DNA from: Candidatus Phosphitivorax anaerolimi
Lineage (GTDB): Bacteria; Desulfobacterota; Desulfomonilia; UBA1062
NCBI GenBank assembly: GCA_001896555.1
Contig: MPOS01000047.1
Location: 1-44,987, forward strand
Direction of reading: 5' to 3'
Length of the DNA stretch: 44,987 nt
Shown: positions 27,607-36,512 of the stretch, piece after piece
Layout: each line of letters opens with the position of its first letter
Position numbering within the stretch: the stretch's first letter is position 1
Notes under the pieces: generated by a model
Databases searched by the model: none
The model's input: only the letters and a program-made list of their open reading frames with translations
What the model was told of the DNA's origin: nothing
Position numbers and translations under genes: made by a program

Positions 27607-28767
27607 ATGACATCGCACGGCAAGCGCCCGGCTGTCGTGGTTCTGGAAGACGGTTCGGTCTTCCGCGGCCGCGCCTTTGCCGGAGACGGCGATGCCTGCG
27701 GCGAGGTCGTGTTCAACACCGCCATGACCGGCTACCAGGAGGTGCTCACCGATCCGTCGTATCGCGAGCAGATCCTCGTCATGACCTATCCACTCATGGG
27801 AAGCTACGGGATCAACGACCAGGACCGGGAATCCCCGGCCATCCATCTTCAGGGGTTCGTGGTCAGGGAGTATCAGTCCCGCCCGAGCAATTGGAGATCG
27901 ACCAGGACGCTTCAGAGCTACCTTGAGGAGTTCGGCAGGATCGGGATTGAAGGGGTTGACACTCGGGCCCTGACCCGCAGGATCAGGACCGCCGGCGCCA
28001 TGCGGGGGATCATATCCACCCGGGCCGACAAGGTGCCCGAGCTCCTGGAGCGGGTGCGCGCCTATCCCGGGCTGGCGGGCAGGGACATCGTATCTTCGGT
28101 GACCTGCTCCAGACCTTTGCTCTGGAAATCCGGTGAGCTGGCGCCCCTGGAAGGGCCCATGCACAAGGGCGCCAACCTCCGCGTGGTCGTGCTCGACTGC
28201 GGCGTAAAGCACAACATCCTCAGGAGCTTGGAACGGATGGGATGCCAGGTCGTCCTCGTGCCCTCACGCAGCAGTGCTGAAGATATCCTGACGCTTCGAC
28301 CCGACGGAGTCATGCTTTCCAACGGTCCAGGCGACCCGGCCCCGCTCGCCGCAGAGATCGAGACCGTTCGGGGCCTGCTGGGGAGGGTGCCCATCTTCGG
28401 GATCTGCCTGGGGCACCAGATACTCTCCCTGGCCTTCGGCGCCAGGACCGAGAAGCTCAAGTTCGGACACCACGGCGTAAACCAGCCCGTGAAAAACCTG
28501 CTGACAGGCCGTGTGGAGATCACCTCGCAGAATCACGGGTTTTCCGTTGTCACCGACACGCTGCCCAAGGAGGCCGAGATTACCCACATCAATCTCAACG
28601 ACCAGACCCTTGAAGGCGTCAGATATCCCGCACACCGGGCGTTCAGCGTTCAGTACCATCCCGAGGCGTCTCCCGGCCCTCACGACTCGCACTATCTCTT
28701 CAATGAATTCCTGGAATTGATGGGCTCAAAAACAGGCATGGCAGCCGGAATGCGGCATATTTCGTAA
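27607..28767 (+). CDS. carA: Carbamoyl-phosphate synthase small (glutaminase) subunit
   Basis: A class I amidotransferase that supplies ammonia to CarB for arginine and pyrimidine synthesis. It has 386 residues. The nucleophile is about C267 in FGICLGHQIL, and the catalytic His/Glu are in QYHPEASPGPHDS. The N-terminal CPSase domain is recognised by VVLEDGSVFRGRAFAG, NTAMTGYQEVLTDPSY and SWGANYGI-like SYGINDQD. ATG 27607 is preferred over the in-frame GTG 27598, which is too near the G-rich ribosome site. It is separated from carB by about 7.7 kb of amino sugar genes, which is unusual since carAB are normally adjacent or nearly so. Confidence 0.95.
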   Translation: MTSHGKRPAVVVLEDGSVFRGRAFAGDGDACGEVVFNTAMTGYQEVLTDPSYREQILVMTYPLMGSYGINDQDRESPAIHLQGFVVREYQSRPSNWRSTRTLQSYLEEFGRIGIEGVDTRALTRRIRTAGAMRGIISTRADKVPELLERVRAYPGLAGRDIVSSVTCSRPLLWKSGELAPLEGPMHKGANLRVVVLDCGVKHNILRSLERMGCQVVLVPSRSSAEDILTLRPDGVMLSNGPGDPAPLAAEIETVRGLLGRVPIFGICLGHQILSLAFGARTEKLKFGHHGVNQPVKNLLTGRVEITSQNHGFSVVTDTLPKEAEITHINLNDQTLEGVRYPAHRAFSVQYHPEASPGPHDSHYLFNEFLELMGSKTGMAAGMRHIS

Positions 28768-28830
28768 GGAGAATTTGTTTTTTTATTTGCTGCAAAATAT
28801 ACATACTAACTTAAAAGGGCGTGGAGTATT

Positions 28831-31800
28831 GTGTCGAACCGGGCCTTGAAGAGGCCTGATGGTGAAAGGGTATTGGATGGTATGAAGGCGACGTTACGGG
28901 CACTGATGAGAAAGGCTGCACAGTGGAGGTTCTATGCCTGCTGCGAGCCGGATAGGCTCCCCTGCCGGTCTATTGTCCTGTTGCCGGTTCAGCCCTGTAC
29001 GTTTTTCTGCGGGCTGGCCGGTATCCTGGTCATCAAAGGCGGGAAGGATACACCTCCTGAAGATATCCCCCGGATGCTCGGCCTCCACTTCGACCGGGTG
29101 CGGGCCGCCGACCTGAACAGGGTGCTCAACAAGGAACTCACGCCAGATGAATACCTCAACCCCGAGGAGCTCCGTGCTTTCGAACAGGACGTGTACCGGC
29201 TGAAACAGAGGCCCGGGAGCCAGTGGATGTTCAGCAGCCGGGGGCCCCTCGACGGCCTCGGGAAACTGTGCGCGGAGATGTGCTCGTTCATCGAGCAGGA
29301 GGAGCGCATCCTGGAAAAGGAGGCTGCCTCGCTCTCCATCCTCGACATGGAGACCCTTATGAAGTCCCTGATTCTCCTCAAGGACATCTCGTGGGCGATA
29401 CATGAGGACGTGCTCGGGAATCAGGAAAAGATCGTCTCACTCAGCGGAAACTCACGCCCGCTTTCGCTAAAGTCTTTCGAGAAGTACCAGCGGCTCAACT
29501 TCACGCTCAATGCCCTCGACCGGCTCGAGGTACGCGGCAGAGACTCATGCGGAGTGCAGGTCGCTTTCTGCTTTGCCGGCCCGCAGGAGATGAAGGATGT
29601 AGTGCAGAAAATCAGAGAGGCGGGGCTCTATGATCTCTTCATGAAGCGCTGTGCTCCCGGAGATCTGATGAACGGATCCATCCACGTATCGCCGGGTGCC
29701 CTGGTCTTCACCTACAAGACTGCGCTCGTCACCGGAGACCTGGGGGACAACACCAGATCGCTCAGGAAATCCATATGCGAAGATCCCATCCTGCGTCTGG
29801 TCGCGGACCATGCCCCGGATTCGCAGATGTATCTGGCGCATACCCGCTGGGCATCGGTGGGGGCCATCAACGAGGCCAACTGCCACCCGCTCAACAACTT
29901 CGCCTTGGACGGAGAACCCAGGGAACAGTGGGATTTCCTGCCGGCGAGAAAGCAATATCCCTTCTACGGGAGCGGTCCCTGGACCATCAATGTCGTGCTC
30001 AACGGCGACATCGACAACTATACGTTGCTCAAGGAAGGCCTGCAGGCCTACGGGTGCCGGATCGATCCGCGCGTGTCCACCGACACCAAGATCATCCCGC
30101 TCATGATCGAGCGGCACCTCTTGGAGGGTCACGACCTCAAGGAGGCGTTCAGAAGGGCGGTGAATGATTTCGAAGGCTCGCACGCCATCGCCATGGAGAG
30201 CAACCTGGAGCCGGGCAGGGTCTTTCTGGGTGTCAGGGGCAGCGGTCAGACGATCTATGTGGGCATCTGCGAGAACCAGTATGTCTTCTCTTCTGAAGTC
30301 TACGGCTTGGTGGAAGAGACCCCGTTTTTCATCAGGATGGACGGCGAGCGCGAGCGCGTCCCGGGCGACCAGCGGACCCGGGGCCAGATCTTCGTCCTCG
30401 ACAGCGAAGGCTACGGTCTGAAAGGGATCGAGGCCATGTATTACGACGGCTTTCCCCTGAAGCTCGGCAAAAGCGACATCCGCCGCGCCGAGATCACCAC
30501 CCGGGACATCGACCGCGGGTCGTTCCCCCATTTTCTGCTCAAGGAGATCCTGGACGCACCGGAGTCGATCAGAAAGACCATCCGGGGCAAATACCGGGTG
30601 GAAAGAGGCAGGGATGTGGTCTTCAACCTCGACGAGGCCGTGGTGCCTGGCGCGGTGCGCGATGCGCTCGTCTCGGGCGCGATCAAACGGATCTACGTGG
30701 TGGGGCAGGGGACCGCTGCCATCGCGGGTGCCGCTGTTGCCGAGGCGCTCGAAACCTACCTGAGGGGCGCGCATATATCGGTCATGGCCCGCAAGGCGAC
30801 CGATCTGAGCGGGTTCTGTCTCGACGATGACATGACAGACTGCCTGGTGATCGCCATCACCCAGTCGGGCACCACCACCGACACCAACCGGGCCGTGACC
30901 ATGGCCAGGGAGCGGGGCGCGCACCTCATCGCCATCGTAAACCGAAGGCAGTCTGACATCACCTCAAAGGTGGACGGGGTGTTCTACACAAGCGACGGCC
31001 GTGACATCGAGATGTCCGTGGCCTCAACCAAGGCGTTCTATTCGCAGATCGCCGCGGGCTACGTGCTCGCCCTGTTCATGGCGCAGCTTCTAGGTACCCT
31101 CTCCCGGGAGAAGATCGTAAGGGAAATCTCGCAGATCGAGCAGGCGCCCAGGCTCATGCAGAAGGTCATCGCCTCGCGCGAGGCCATCAGGGCCTCTGCC
31201 TGGGACCTGGTGAGAAAGAAGAGATACTGGGCCGTGGTGGGCAGCGGTGCAAACAAGACCGCGTCCGACGAGATCCGGATCAAGCTCAGCGAGCTGTGCT
31301 ACAAGACCATCTCCTCGGACGTGATCGAGGACAAGAAGCACATCGACCTCTCATCCGAGCCCCTGATCCTGGTGTGCGCGGCAGGGAGTCCGGATGCAGT
31401 GATCGAAGACGTGGTAAAGGACGTTGCCATCTTCCATGCCCATGCATCCAGCGTGGTGGTCATCGCGGATGAGGGCGAGCAGCGCTTCGACTCCATTTCG
31501 GATTCGGTCATCCACGTTCCCAGGTCAGGCTTTCCGCTCTCGGTGATACTCAACACCCTGGCAGGGCACATCTGGGGATACTATGCCGCGTGCAGTCTCG
31601 ACGCGCAGGCAGGCGCCTTCAAGTCGTTCCGGTCGAGCCTCTCCGAGATCATGCGCGGCCACGAGAAAAAAGGCCTTTCCCTGTACGAGAGCATCGAAGA
31701 CCGCGACCTGCACCGGTGCGTGGACGACTTTTCCTCGCTGTTCAACTCCTGGAGGAGGTCGGGGCTGCTCACGTCCATGAACGTCGATACTGCATCCGAC

Positions 31801-32604
31801 ATCGCCCTGCTCCTGAAATATGTCGTGGGCAAGCTTCCCATCGAGGATTTCTGGAGCGAGTTCGGCGCCCACCGGGTGATTGCCTCGCCGCTGGACGAGC
31901 TCGATTCGGCCTTAAGCAGGGCCATCGACGAGCTCTCGCGGCCTGTCGACGCAATCCGCCACCAGGCCAAGACCGTGACCGTGGGCACGAGCAGACGGGT
32001 GGAGGCCCCCCAGGGCGTCATCTTCGATGCCCTCAAAGACCTGTCGTTCACGGTCGAGAACATACCCGCAAAGGGCGGCATCGTGCTCAAGCGCCTGCAG
32101 GACGCGATACGCCGCATCAACGGCTACACCCTCTATGCCGTGGACGGCCTCGACGAGGAGGGGAGACCCACCGACAGCTCGACCATCCGGGCGATCGGGA
32201 AAAAGGGCGTTGCCGAGAGCATGCGTTCGCGCTTCGACGAGGCCGGAACGCTCATGGGCACCAAGAGGAGCATTGTTCGCACCGGCAATGTCTATGCGGG
32301 CGAGGGCAAGTCTGATCACGCCTCCATCGTGATCATCCCGCTCCTGAACTCTCTGCGGGTGGTTGAGCACCTGCTCCTGCTCCATGTCGACTATCACGAC
32401 GATTTGGACATCGAACGGAAAAAGGAGATCCTGGCGGAGAAGTACAACGATATCAGAAACCTTGTCGATGAATACAATGTCGCCTGGGACGACGCATATC
32501 TCGATCGCCTGCCCTTAAGGCTGCTGCTCGGAGAGGATGTCGAGACGATCAAGAACATGATATTCGAAGGATCCGGGGCAGAACAGCCGGGAGGGCGCGA
32601 ATAA
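28831..32604 (+). CDS. Giant GlmS-like protein (glutaminase plus two SIS domains, with extra N- and C-terminal regions)
   Basis: 1257 residues, about twice the size of GlmS, which makes glucosamine-6-phosphate from fructose-6-phosphate and glutamine. Recognisable GlmS parts are C60GLAGI (nucleophile region), RLEVRGRDSCGV (231-242), HTRWASVG (337-344), NVVLNGDIDNY, and STDTKIIP (416-423). SIS1 has VVGQGTAA (623-630), QSGTTTDTNRA and EMSVASTKAF. SIS2 has KLSELCY with E821, and H837. AKTVTVG with K1047 matches the usual GlmS C-terminus. About 150 residues are inserted between the nucleophile and the RLE motif, and about 200 unrecognised residues follow 1055. The nucleophile is not at position 2: no start codon precedes it, so the 59-residue leader would need to be cut off, as in GltB and PurF. 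GTG 28831 follows GGAG by 4 nt. Activity as GlmS is likely but unproven. Confidence 0.75.
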   Translation: MSNRALKRPDGERVLDGMKATLRALMRKAAQWRFYACCEPDRLPCRSIVLLPVQPCTFFCGLAGILVIKGGKDTPPEDIPRMLGLHFDRVRAADLNRVLNKELTPDEYLNPEELRAFEQDVYRLKQRPGSQWMFSSRGPLDGLGKLCAEMCSFIEQEERILEKEAASLSILDMETLMKSLILLKDISWAIHEDVLGNQEKIVSLSGNSRPLSLKSFEKYQRLNFTLNALDRLEVRGRDSCGVQVAFCFAGPQEMKDVVQKIREAGLYDLFMKRCAPGDLMNGSIHVSPGALVFTYKTALVTGDLGDNTRSLRKSICEDPILRLVADHAPDSQMYLAHTRWASVGAINEANCHPLNNFALDGEPREQWDFLPARKQYPFYGSGPWTINVVLNGDIDNYTLLKEGLQAYGCRIDPRVSTDTKIIPLMIERHLLEGHDLKEAFRRAVNDFEGSHAIAMESNLEPGRVFLGVRGSGQTIYVGICENQYVFSSEVYGLVEETPFFIRMDGERERVPGDQRTRGQIFVLDSEGYGLKGIEAMYYDGFPLKLGKSDIRRAEITTRDIDRGSFPHFLLKEILDAPESIRKTIRGKYRVERGRDVVFNLDEAVVPGAVRDALVSGAIKRIYVVGQGTAAIAGAAVAEALETYLRGAHISVMARKATDLSGFCLDDDMTDCLVIAITQSGTTTDTNRAVTMARERGAHLIAIVNRRQSDITSKVDGVFYTSDGRDIEMSVASTKAFYSQIAAGYVLALFMAQLLGTLSREKIVREISQIEQAPRLMQKVIASREAIRASAWDLVRKKRYWAVVGSGANKTASDEIRIKLSELCYKTISSDVIEDKKHIDLSSEPLILVCAAGSPDAVIEDVVKDVAIFHAHASSVVVIADEGEQRFDSISDSVIHVPRSGFPLSVILNTLAGHIWGYYAACSLDAQAGAFKSFRSSLSEIMRGHEKKGLSLYESIEDRDLHRCVDDFSSLFNSWRRSGLLTSMNVDTASDIALLLKYVVGKLPIEDFWSEFGAHRVIASPLDELDSALSRAIDELSRPVDAIRHQAKTVTVGTSRRVEAPQGVIFDALKDLSFTVENIPAKGGIVLKRLQDAIRRINGYTLYAVDGLDEEGRPTDSSTIRAIGKKGVAESMRSRFDEAGTLMGTKRSIVRTGNVYAGEGKSDHASIVIIPLLNSLRVVEHLLLLHVDYHDDLDIERKKEILAEKYNDIRNLVDEYNVAWDDAYLDRLPLRLLLGEDVETIKNMIFEGSGAEQPGGRE

Positions 32605-32674
32605 AGAAGATTGCGATGGACGCATTTTTTTCTTTGACAAAACATACCCGTTTGGCCTGTATAAGGAGGTGCAA

Positions 32675-33904
32675 ATGGACATAACACCAAGATGCCATGA
32701 GAAGATCGTGCAGTTGCTTGCCAAGGGGATCGACATCCCCAATCCCCTGACGCTCGACATCGGGGATGAGGTCGACATCGGCCACATATCCTCAAAAGGA
32801 GTCAAGATCTATCCAGGGTGCAGGATCTACGGCGAGAAGACGGTCATCTCGGCCGGCGCGCAGATCGGCCAGGAAGGCCCGGTCACGATCGAGAACTGCC
32901 AGATCGGCCGCGACGTGGAGCTCAAGGGCGGCTACTTCAGCAAATCGGTGTTCCTCGACAGATCCAACATGGGCTTGGGCGCCCATGTCCGCGAGGGCTC
33001 GATTCTGGAGGAGGAGGCGGGAGGCGCCCATTGCGTGGGGCTCAAGCAGACCATCCTCTTTCCCTTCGTGACACTGGGCAGCCTGATCAACTTCTGCGAC
33101 TGCCTCATGGCCGGGGGCACCAGCCGCAAAGATCACAGCGAGGTGGGGAGCTCGTACATCCACTTCAACTTCACCCCGAACGGCGACAAGACCACGCCCT
33201 CGCTGATCGGCGATGTGCCAAGGGGTGTAATGCTCAACCAGCCGCCCATCTTTCTGGGTGGCCAGGGAGGGATCGTGGGGCCTCTGCGCATGGGGTTCGG
33301 CAATGTCGTGGCCGCGGGCTCAGTGCTCAGGCAGGACTGCCCTGACGACAACTGCCTGATCACGGTCGATCCGCTGCCGGGCAAAGTGAGGAAGAATCGG
33401 CGCGCCCTGTACCTGAGCCTCAAGCGCGTGGTGGAGAACAACATCCTCTACCTCGCGAACCTGGCGGCCCTGCGAGAATGGTATATCCACGTGCGCAAGC
33501 CCTTCTTCGACACAGTCGAGTTTGGCCCCCTTATCTACGCAGGCCTCCTCGACAAGCTCTCACTCGCCTTCAAAGAGCGCCTCAAGCGGCTCGAGGCCAT
33601 GGCAGCCCGCGCCCCCCAATTCGGGGACGGGTTCACAAAAAACAGCTCTAAAATCAAAAAGATGTTTGATATGGATGCAGCCTTAGGTTCAGAGCACGAA
33701 GCGTTGAGAGAGAAGTTTCTGGACGGGCTGAACAGGGTTATGCAGGCAGGACCGGGTGGTTACATCGAAACCATCCAGGGTCTTCCTTCGGATGTTTCCA
33801 ATATAGGGACGGCATGGCTGGAAAACGTCGTTACATCACACGCCAAGGCGTTTTCCCAGGTCATGCCCGAATTGCAGCTGTTTGAAGGTCAGAATTATTT
33901 CTAG
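32675..33904 (+). CDS. Left-handed beta-helix (hexapeptide repeat) protein, GlmU acetyltransferase-like
   Basis: 409 residues. The first 240 are hexapeptide-type repeats (IGDEVDIGHIS, VKIYPGCRIYG, AQIGQEGPVTIENCQIGRDVEL, IGDVPRGVML, VVAAGSVLR) like the acetyltransferase half of GlmU. The rest is mainly helical and unrecognised. No nucleotidyltransferase domain (LAAGxGTRM) is present. AAGGAGG lies 5 nt before ATG 32675; the overlapping GTG at 32669 is rejected. Its place between the GlmS-like gene and glmM suggests that it acylates an amino sugar phosphate or builds UDP-GlcNAc, but this is inference from context. It could instead be a structural partner of the giant GlmS-like protein. Confidence 0.7.
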   Translation: MDITPRCHEKIVQLLAKGIDIPNPLTLDIGDEVDIGHISSKGVKIYPGCRIYGEKTVISAGAQIGQEGPVTIENCQIGRDVELKGGYFSKSVFLDRSNMGLGAHVREGSILEEEAGGAHCVGLKQTILFPFVTLGSLINFCDCLMAGGTSRKDHSEVGSSYIHFNFTPNGDKTTPSLIGDVPRGVMLNQPPIFLGGQGGIVGPLRMGFGNVVAAGSVLRQDCPDDNCLITVDPLPGKVRKNRRALYLSLKRVVENNILYLANLAALREWYIHVRKPFFDTVEFGPLIYAGLLDKLSLAFKERLKRLEAMAARAPQFGDGFTKNSSKIKKMFDMDAALGSEHEALREKFLDGLNRVMQAGPGGYIETIQGLPSDVSNIGTAWLENVVTSHAKAFSQVMPELQLFEGQNYF

Positions 33905-33934
33905 CTGTACACGCGATCAAAGGAGGATTTTTAG

Positions 33935-35305
33935 ATGGGCAAGCTATTCGGTACTGATGGAATACGCGGGGAGGCGAACAAATACCCGATGAACGCACAG
34001 ATCGCCTTCCTAGTCGGGCAGGCGGTGACCTATCTCCTGAGGAAGGAGAACCACCGCACACGGATCATCATCGGCAAGGACACCCGCATCTCGGGCTACA
34101 TGCTCGAGAGCTCGCTCGAGGCGGGCATCACCTCAATGGGCGGCAACCCCTATCTGGTAGGCGTGCTCCCTACACCGGGAATCGCATTTATCACCAACAG
34201 CATGCGTGCCGATGCGGGCATCGTGATCTCGGCCTCGCACAATCCTTATGAGGACAACGGGATCAAGATCTTCGGCGGCAACGGGTTCAAGCTCACCGAC
34301 GAGCAGGAAGAAACCATTGAAGACCTCATTCTGAACAGCAAGCTGGCAAAGCACCTGCCTCAGTCCAAGGACATGGGCAGGGCGTTTCGGATGGAAGACG
34401 TGAACGGTCGGTATGTGGTGTTTTTGAAAAACACATTTCCGCGCAATCTCTCCATGGAAGGGATGAAGGTCGTCATGGACACCGCAAACGGCGCCACCTA
34501 CCGGGTCGCCCCCGATGCCTTTATCGAGCTGGGCGCCGATGTCGAGGTGCTGCACAACTCGCCGAACGGGCTGAATATCAATGATGGGTGCGGCTCGCAG
34601 CATACCGCTGACTTGAGGAAGCGGGTATTGGAAACCGGTGCTGCAGTGGGGCTGGCGTTCGACGGCGACGGTGACCGCCTCATCGCGGTCGATGAGAAGG
34701 GCCGGGAGATCACCGGGGATCAGATCCTGCTCATCTGCGCCATGATGCTCAAAGAAGAGGGCAGGCTGAAGAACGACCTCCTGGTGAGCACGGTCATGAG
34801 CAACCTGGGCTTAAGGGTGGCCTGCAAAAAGTATGGTTTTCGTCACCATGCCGCAAAGGTGGGCGACCGCTATGTGCTCGAGGACATGCTCAAGATGGGC
34901 GGGATCATCGGCGGCGAGGATTCCGGGCACCTCATATTCCTCAACCACCACACGACAGGCGACGGCATCCTCTCGGCCATGCAGCTCATAGCCGCCATGG
35001 TCAGGACTGGCAAGCCGCTCTCCGAGCTGGCGAAGTTCATGGACGTCTACCCGCAGAAGCTCATAAACGTGAACGTGAAATCCAAGCCGGACATCTCCAC
35101 CGTGCCCGAGCTCAGAGATGCGATCAGCCAGGTAGAGAGCGAGCTCGGCGACGACGGGCGCGTTCTGGTCCGCTATTCCGGCACCCAGAACATGTGCCGG
35201 GTCATGGTCGAGGGACCTACGGTCGAGATCACAGAAAGGTACTGCACCCAGCTGGCAGAGCTGGTTGAGAAGACGCTCGGCATGAGCGAGGCTGCAGTCT
35301 CATAA
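33935..35305 (+). CDS. glmM: Phosphoglucosamine mutase
   Basis: Converts glucosamine-6-phosphate to glucosamine-1-phosphate on the way to UDP-GlcNAc for peptidoglycan and lipopolysaccharide. It has 456 residues. The phosphoserine is S101 in VISASHNPYEDNGIK. The metal-binding loop DGDGDR is near 243, and the start MGKLFGTDGIRGEANKYPM is the GlmM signature. The sugar-binding GGEDSGH and the phosphate-binding RYSGTQNMCRVMVEG are present. AAAGGAGG lies 8 nt before the ATG. It follows the beta-helix gene by 30 bases and precedes the NagB-like gene by 37, so it is clearly part of one operon. Confidence 0.94.
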   Translation: MGKLFGTDGIRGEANKYPMNAQIAFLVGQAVTYLLRKENHRTRIIIGKDTRISGYMLESSLEAGITSMGGNPYLVGVLPTPGIAFITNSMRADAGIVISASHNPYEDNGIKIFGGNGFKLTDEQEETIEDLILNSKLAKHLPQSKDMGRAFRMEDVNGRYVVFLKNTFPRNLSMEGMKVVMDTANGATYRVAPDAFIELGADVEVLHNSPNGLNINDGCGSQHTADLRKRVLETGAAVGLAFDGDGDRLIAVDEKGREITGDQILLICAMMLKEEGRLKNDLLVSTVMSNLGLRVACKKYGFRHHAAKVGDRYVLEDMLKMGGIIGGEDSGHLIFLNHHTTGDGILSAMQLIAAMVRTGKPLSELAKFMDVYPQKLINVNVKSKPDISTVPELRDAISQVESELGDDGRVLVRYSGTQNMCRVMVEGPTVEITERYCTQLAELVEKTLGMSEAAVS

Positions 35306-35342
35306 CCGGCGGCACCAGGCACGATAGAGAGGGGAAAGATCC

Positions 35343-36335
35343 ATGGGGATCGAAATTTTTGTGACAGAAGATTTTGCCTCGATGAGTGAGGTCGCCGCGG
35401 ACATTGCCAAGGAAAAGATCCAGCAGGTGCTCAAGCAGAAGCAGGAGGCCGTCCTGGGGCTTGCAACGGGCAACTCGCCAACCGGGCTCTACAAACACCT
35501 CGCCAAGGCGGCAAACGAGGGCGAGTTCGACTCTACACGCTGCCGGAGCTTCAATCTGGACGAATATGTAGGTCTGCCGGGCGAGAACGCACAGCTCCGC
35601 GTGATGCATCCGGAGAGCTATTCCTATTTCATGATTCAGGAGTTCTTCGGCCTCCTCAAGGGCAAGTTCATCGAGACCAACGTGCCTTATGGTGCGCTGA
35701 TCGAGCAGAAAAAGCTCATTGCCGAGCTCAAGGCAAACCCGCAGGACTGGCAGGAGAAGGGGACTGGAAAGGGGAAGTCAATCGCCATCCGGAAATACCC
35801 TGATTCCTCGTATCTCGCCTGGATCAAGAGAGATATCCTCGACGGATATGCCCGCAAGATCCGCAAGGCCGGCGGCATCGACCTGCAGATCATCGGTGTG
35901 GGCGGCAGAGGCCATGTGGCATTCCACGAATCCGGCATCCCTTTCAAGGGGAGCAGTGTCCTGCTCGTCAAGCTCGACGACAACACGGTCGCCAACGCGG
36001 TGGCCGACGGACATTTCGCCTCAAAGAAAGACTCTCCTCAATATGCCGTCTCCATGGGGGCGGGACTCGTGTACAAGGCAAAGACCGTTATGCTCTTGGC
36101 CAACGGAGAGCGCAAGCTCGAACCGATCACCCGCTCGATTCTCGACAAACCTACGGCAGAGATCCCGATCTCCTACGGACAGATCTACTCCGAAAAAGGC
36201 GGCAATCTGATCTATGTGCTCGACCGGATAGCAGGCAGAGAACTGCTGGCCAACAGGCAGGCGCTGAAGGCCAGGGGCATCAGGATCAGGGAGGTCGATG
36301 TGCCTGCACCCGCAGGAGCGGCGCTCACCGCATAA
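35343..36335 (+). CDS. NagB-like glucosamine-6-phosphate deaminase/isomerase family protein
   Basis: 330 residues, longer than typical NagB (about 266). The family motifs GLATGNSPTGLYKHL (39-53) and FNLDEYVGLP (70-79, with D73) are present, and GVGGRGHVAFHE is at 185-196. In Escherichia coli NagB the last motif reads GVGNDGHIAFNE with catalytic D141, H143 and E148. Here H191 and E196 are kept but the Asp is replaced by R189. An insertion of about 50 residues (about 105-160) separates the two halves. It could be a deaminase with changed chemistry, a sugar isomerase or a regulatory homologue. The context with GlmS-like and GlmM genes means it would oppose GlmS if it were a true deaminase. Confidence 0.8.
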   Translation: MGIEIFVTEDFASMSEVAADIAKEKIQQVLKQKQEAVLGLATGNSPTGLYKHLAKAANEGEFDSTRCRSFNLDEYVGLPGENAQLRVMHPESYSYFMIQEFFGLLKGKFIETNVPYGALIEQKKLIAELKANPQDWQEKGTGKGKSIAIRKYPDSSYLAWIKRDILDGYARKIRKAGGIDLQIIGVGGRGHVAFHESGIPFKGSSVLLVKLDDNTVANAVADGHFASKKDSPQYAVSMGAGLVYKAKTVMLLANGERKLEPITRSILDKPTAEIPISYGQIYSEKGGNLIYVLDRIAGRELLANRQALKARGIRIREVDVPAPAGAALTA

Positions 36336-36512
36336 CAGGGCTTATTCTGGAGAACACTGTTTGCGACGGCTCGGGGCCATTGACCCGAAGAGAACGACTG
36401 GAGTCTGACATGCACCGCCACAATGGGCAGAGTGCGGGCCTGCGGCCCTGTCATGCCGTATGGAGCACTAACTCACAACACGCGAGAATTCTCTGCACAA
36501 GAAAAGAAAACC

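Noticed and set aside
28934-29116. ATG 28934 with GGAGG, as an alternative start for the giant GlmS-like protein.
   Set aside because: It is in a different frame, and even a frameshift at the T-run near 29002 would not yield Met-Cys at the nucleophile.
32634-32665. TTGACA followed by TATAAG upstream of the beta-helix gene, a possible promoter.
   Set aside because: The spacer is 20 bases and the -10 would overlap the ribosome site, so the transcript would lack it. The gene is more likely read from upstream.
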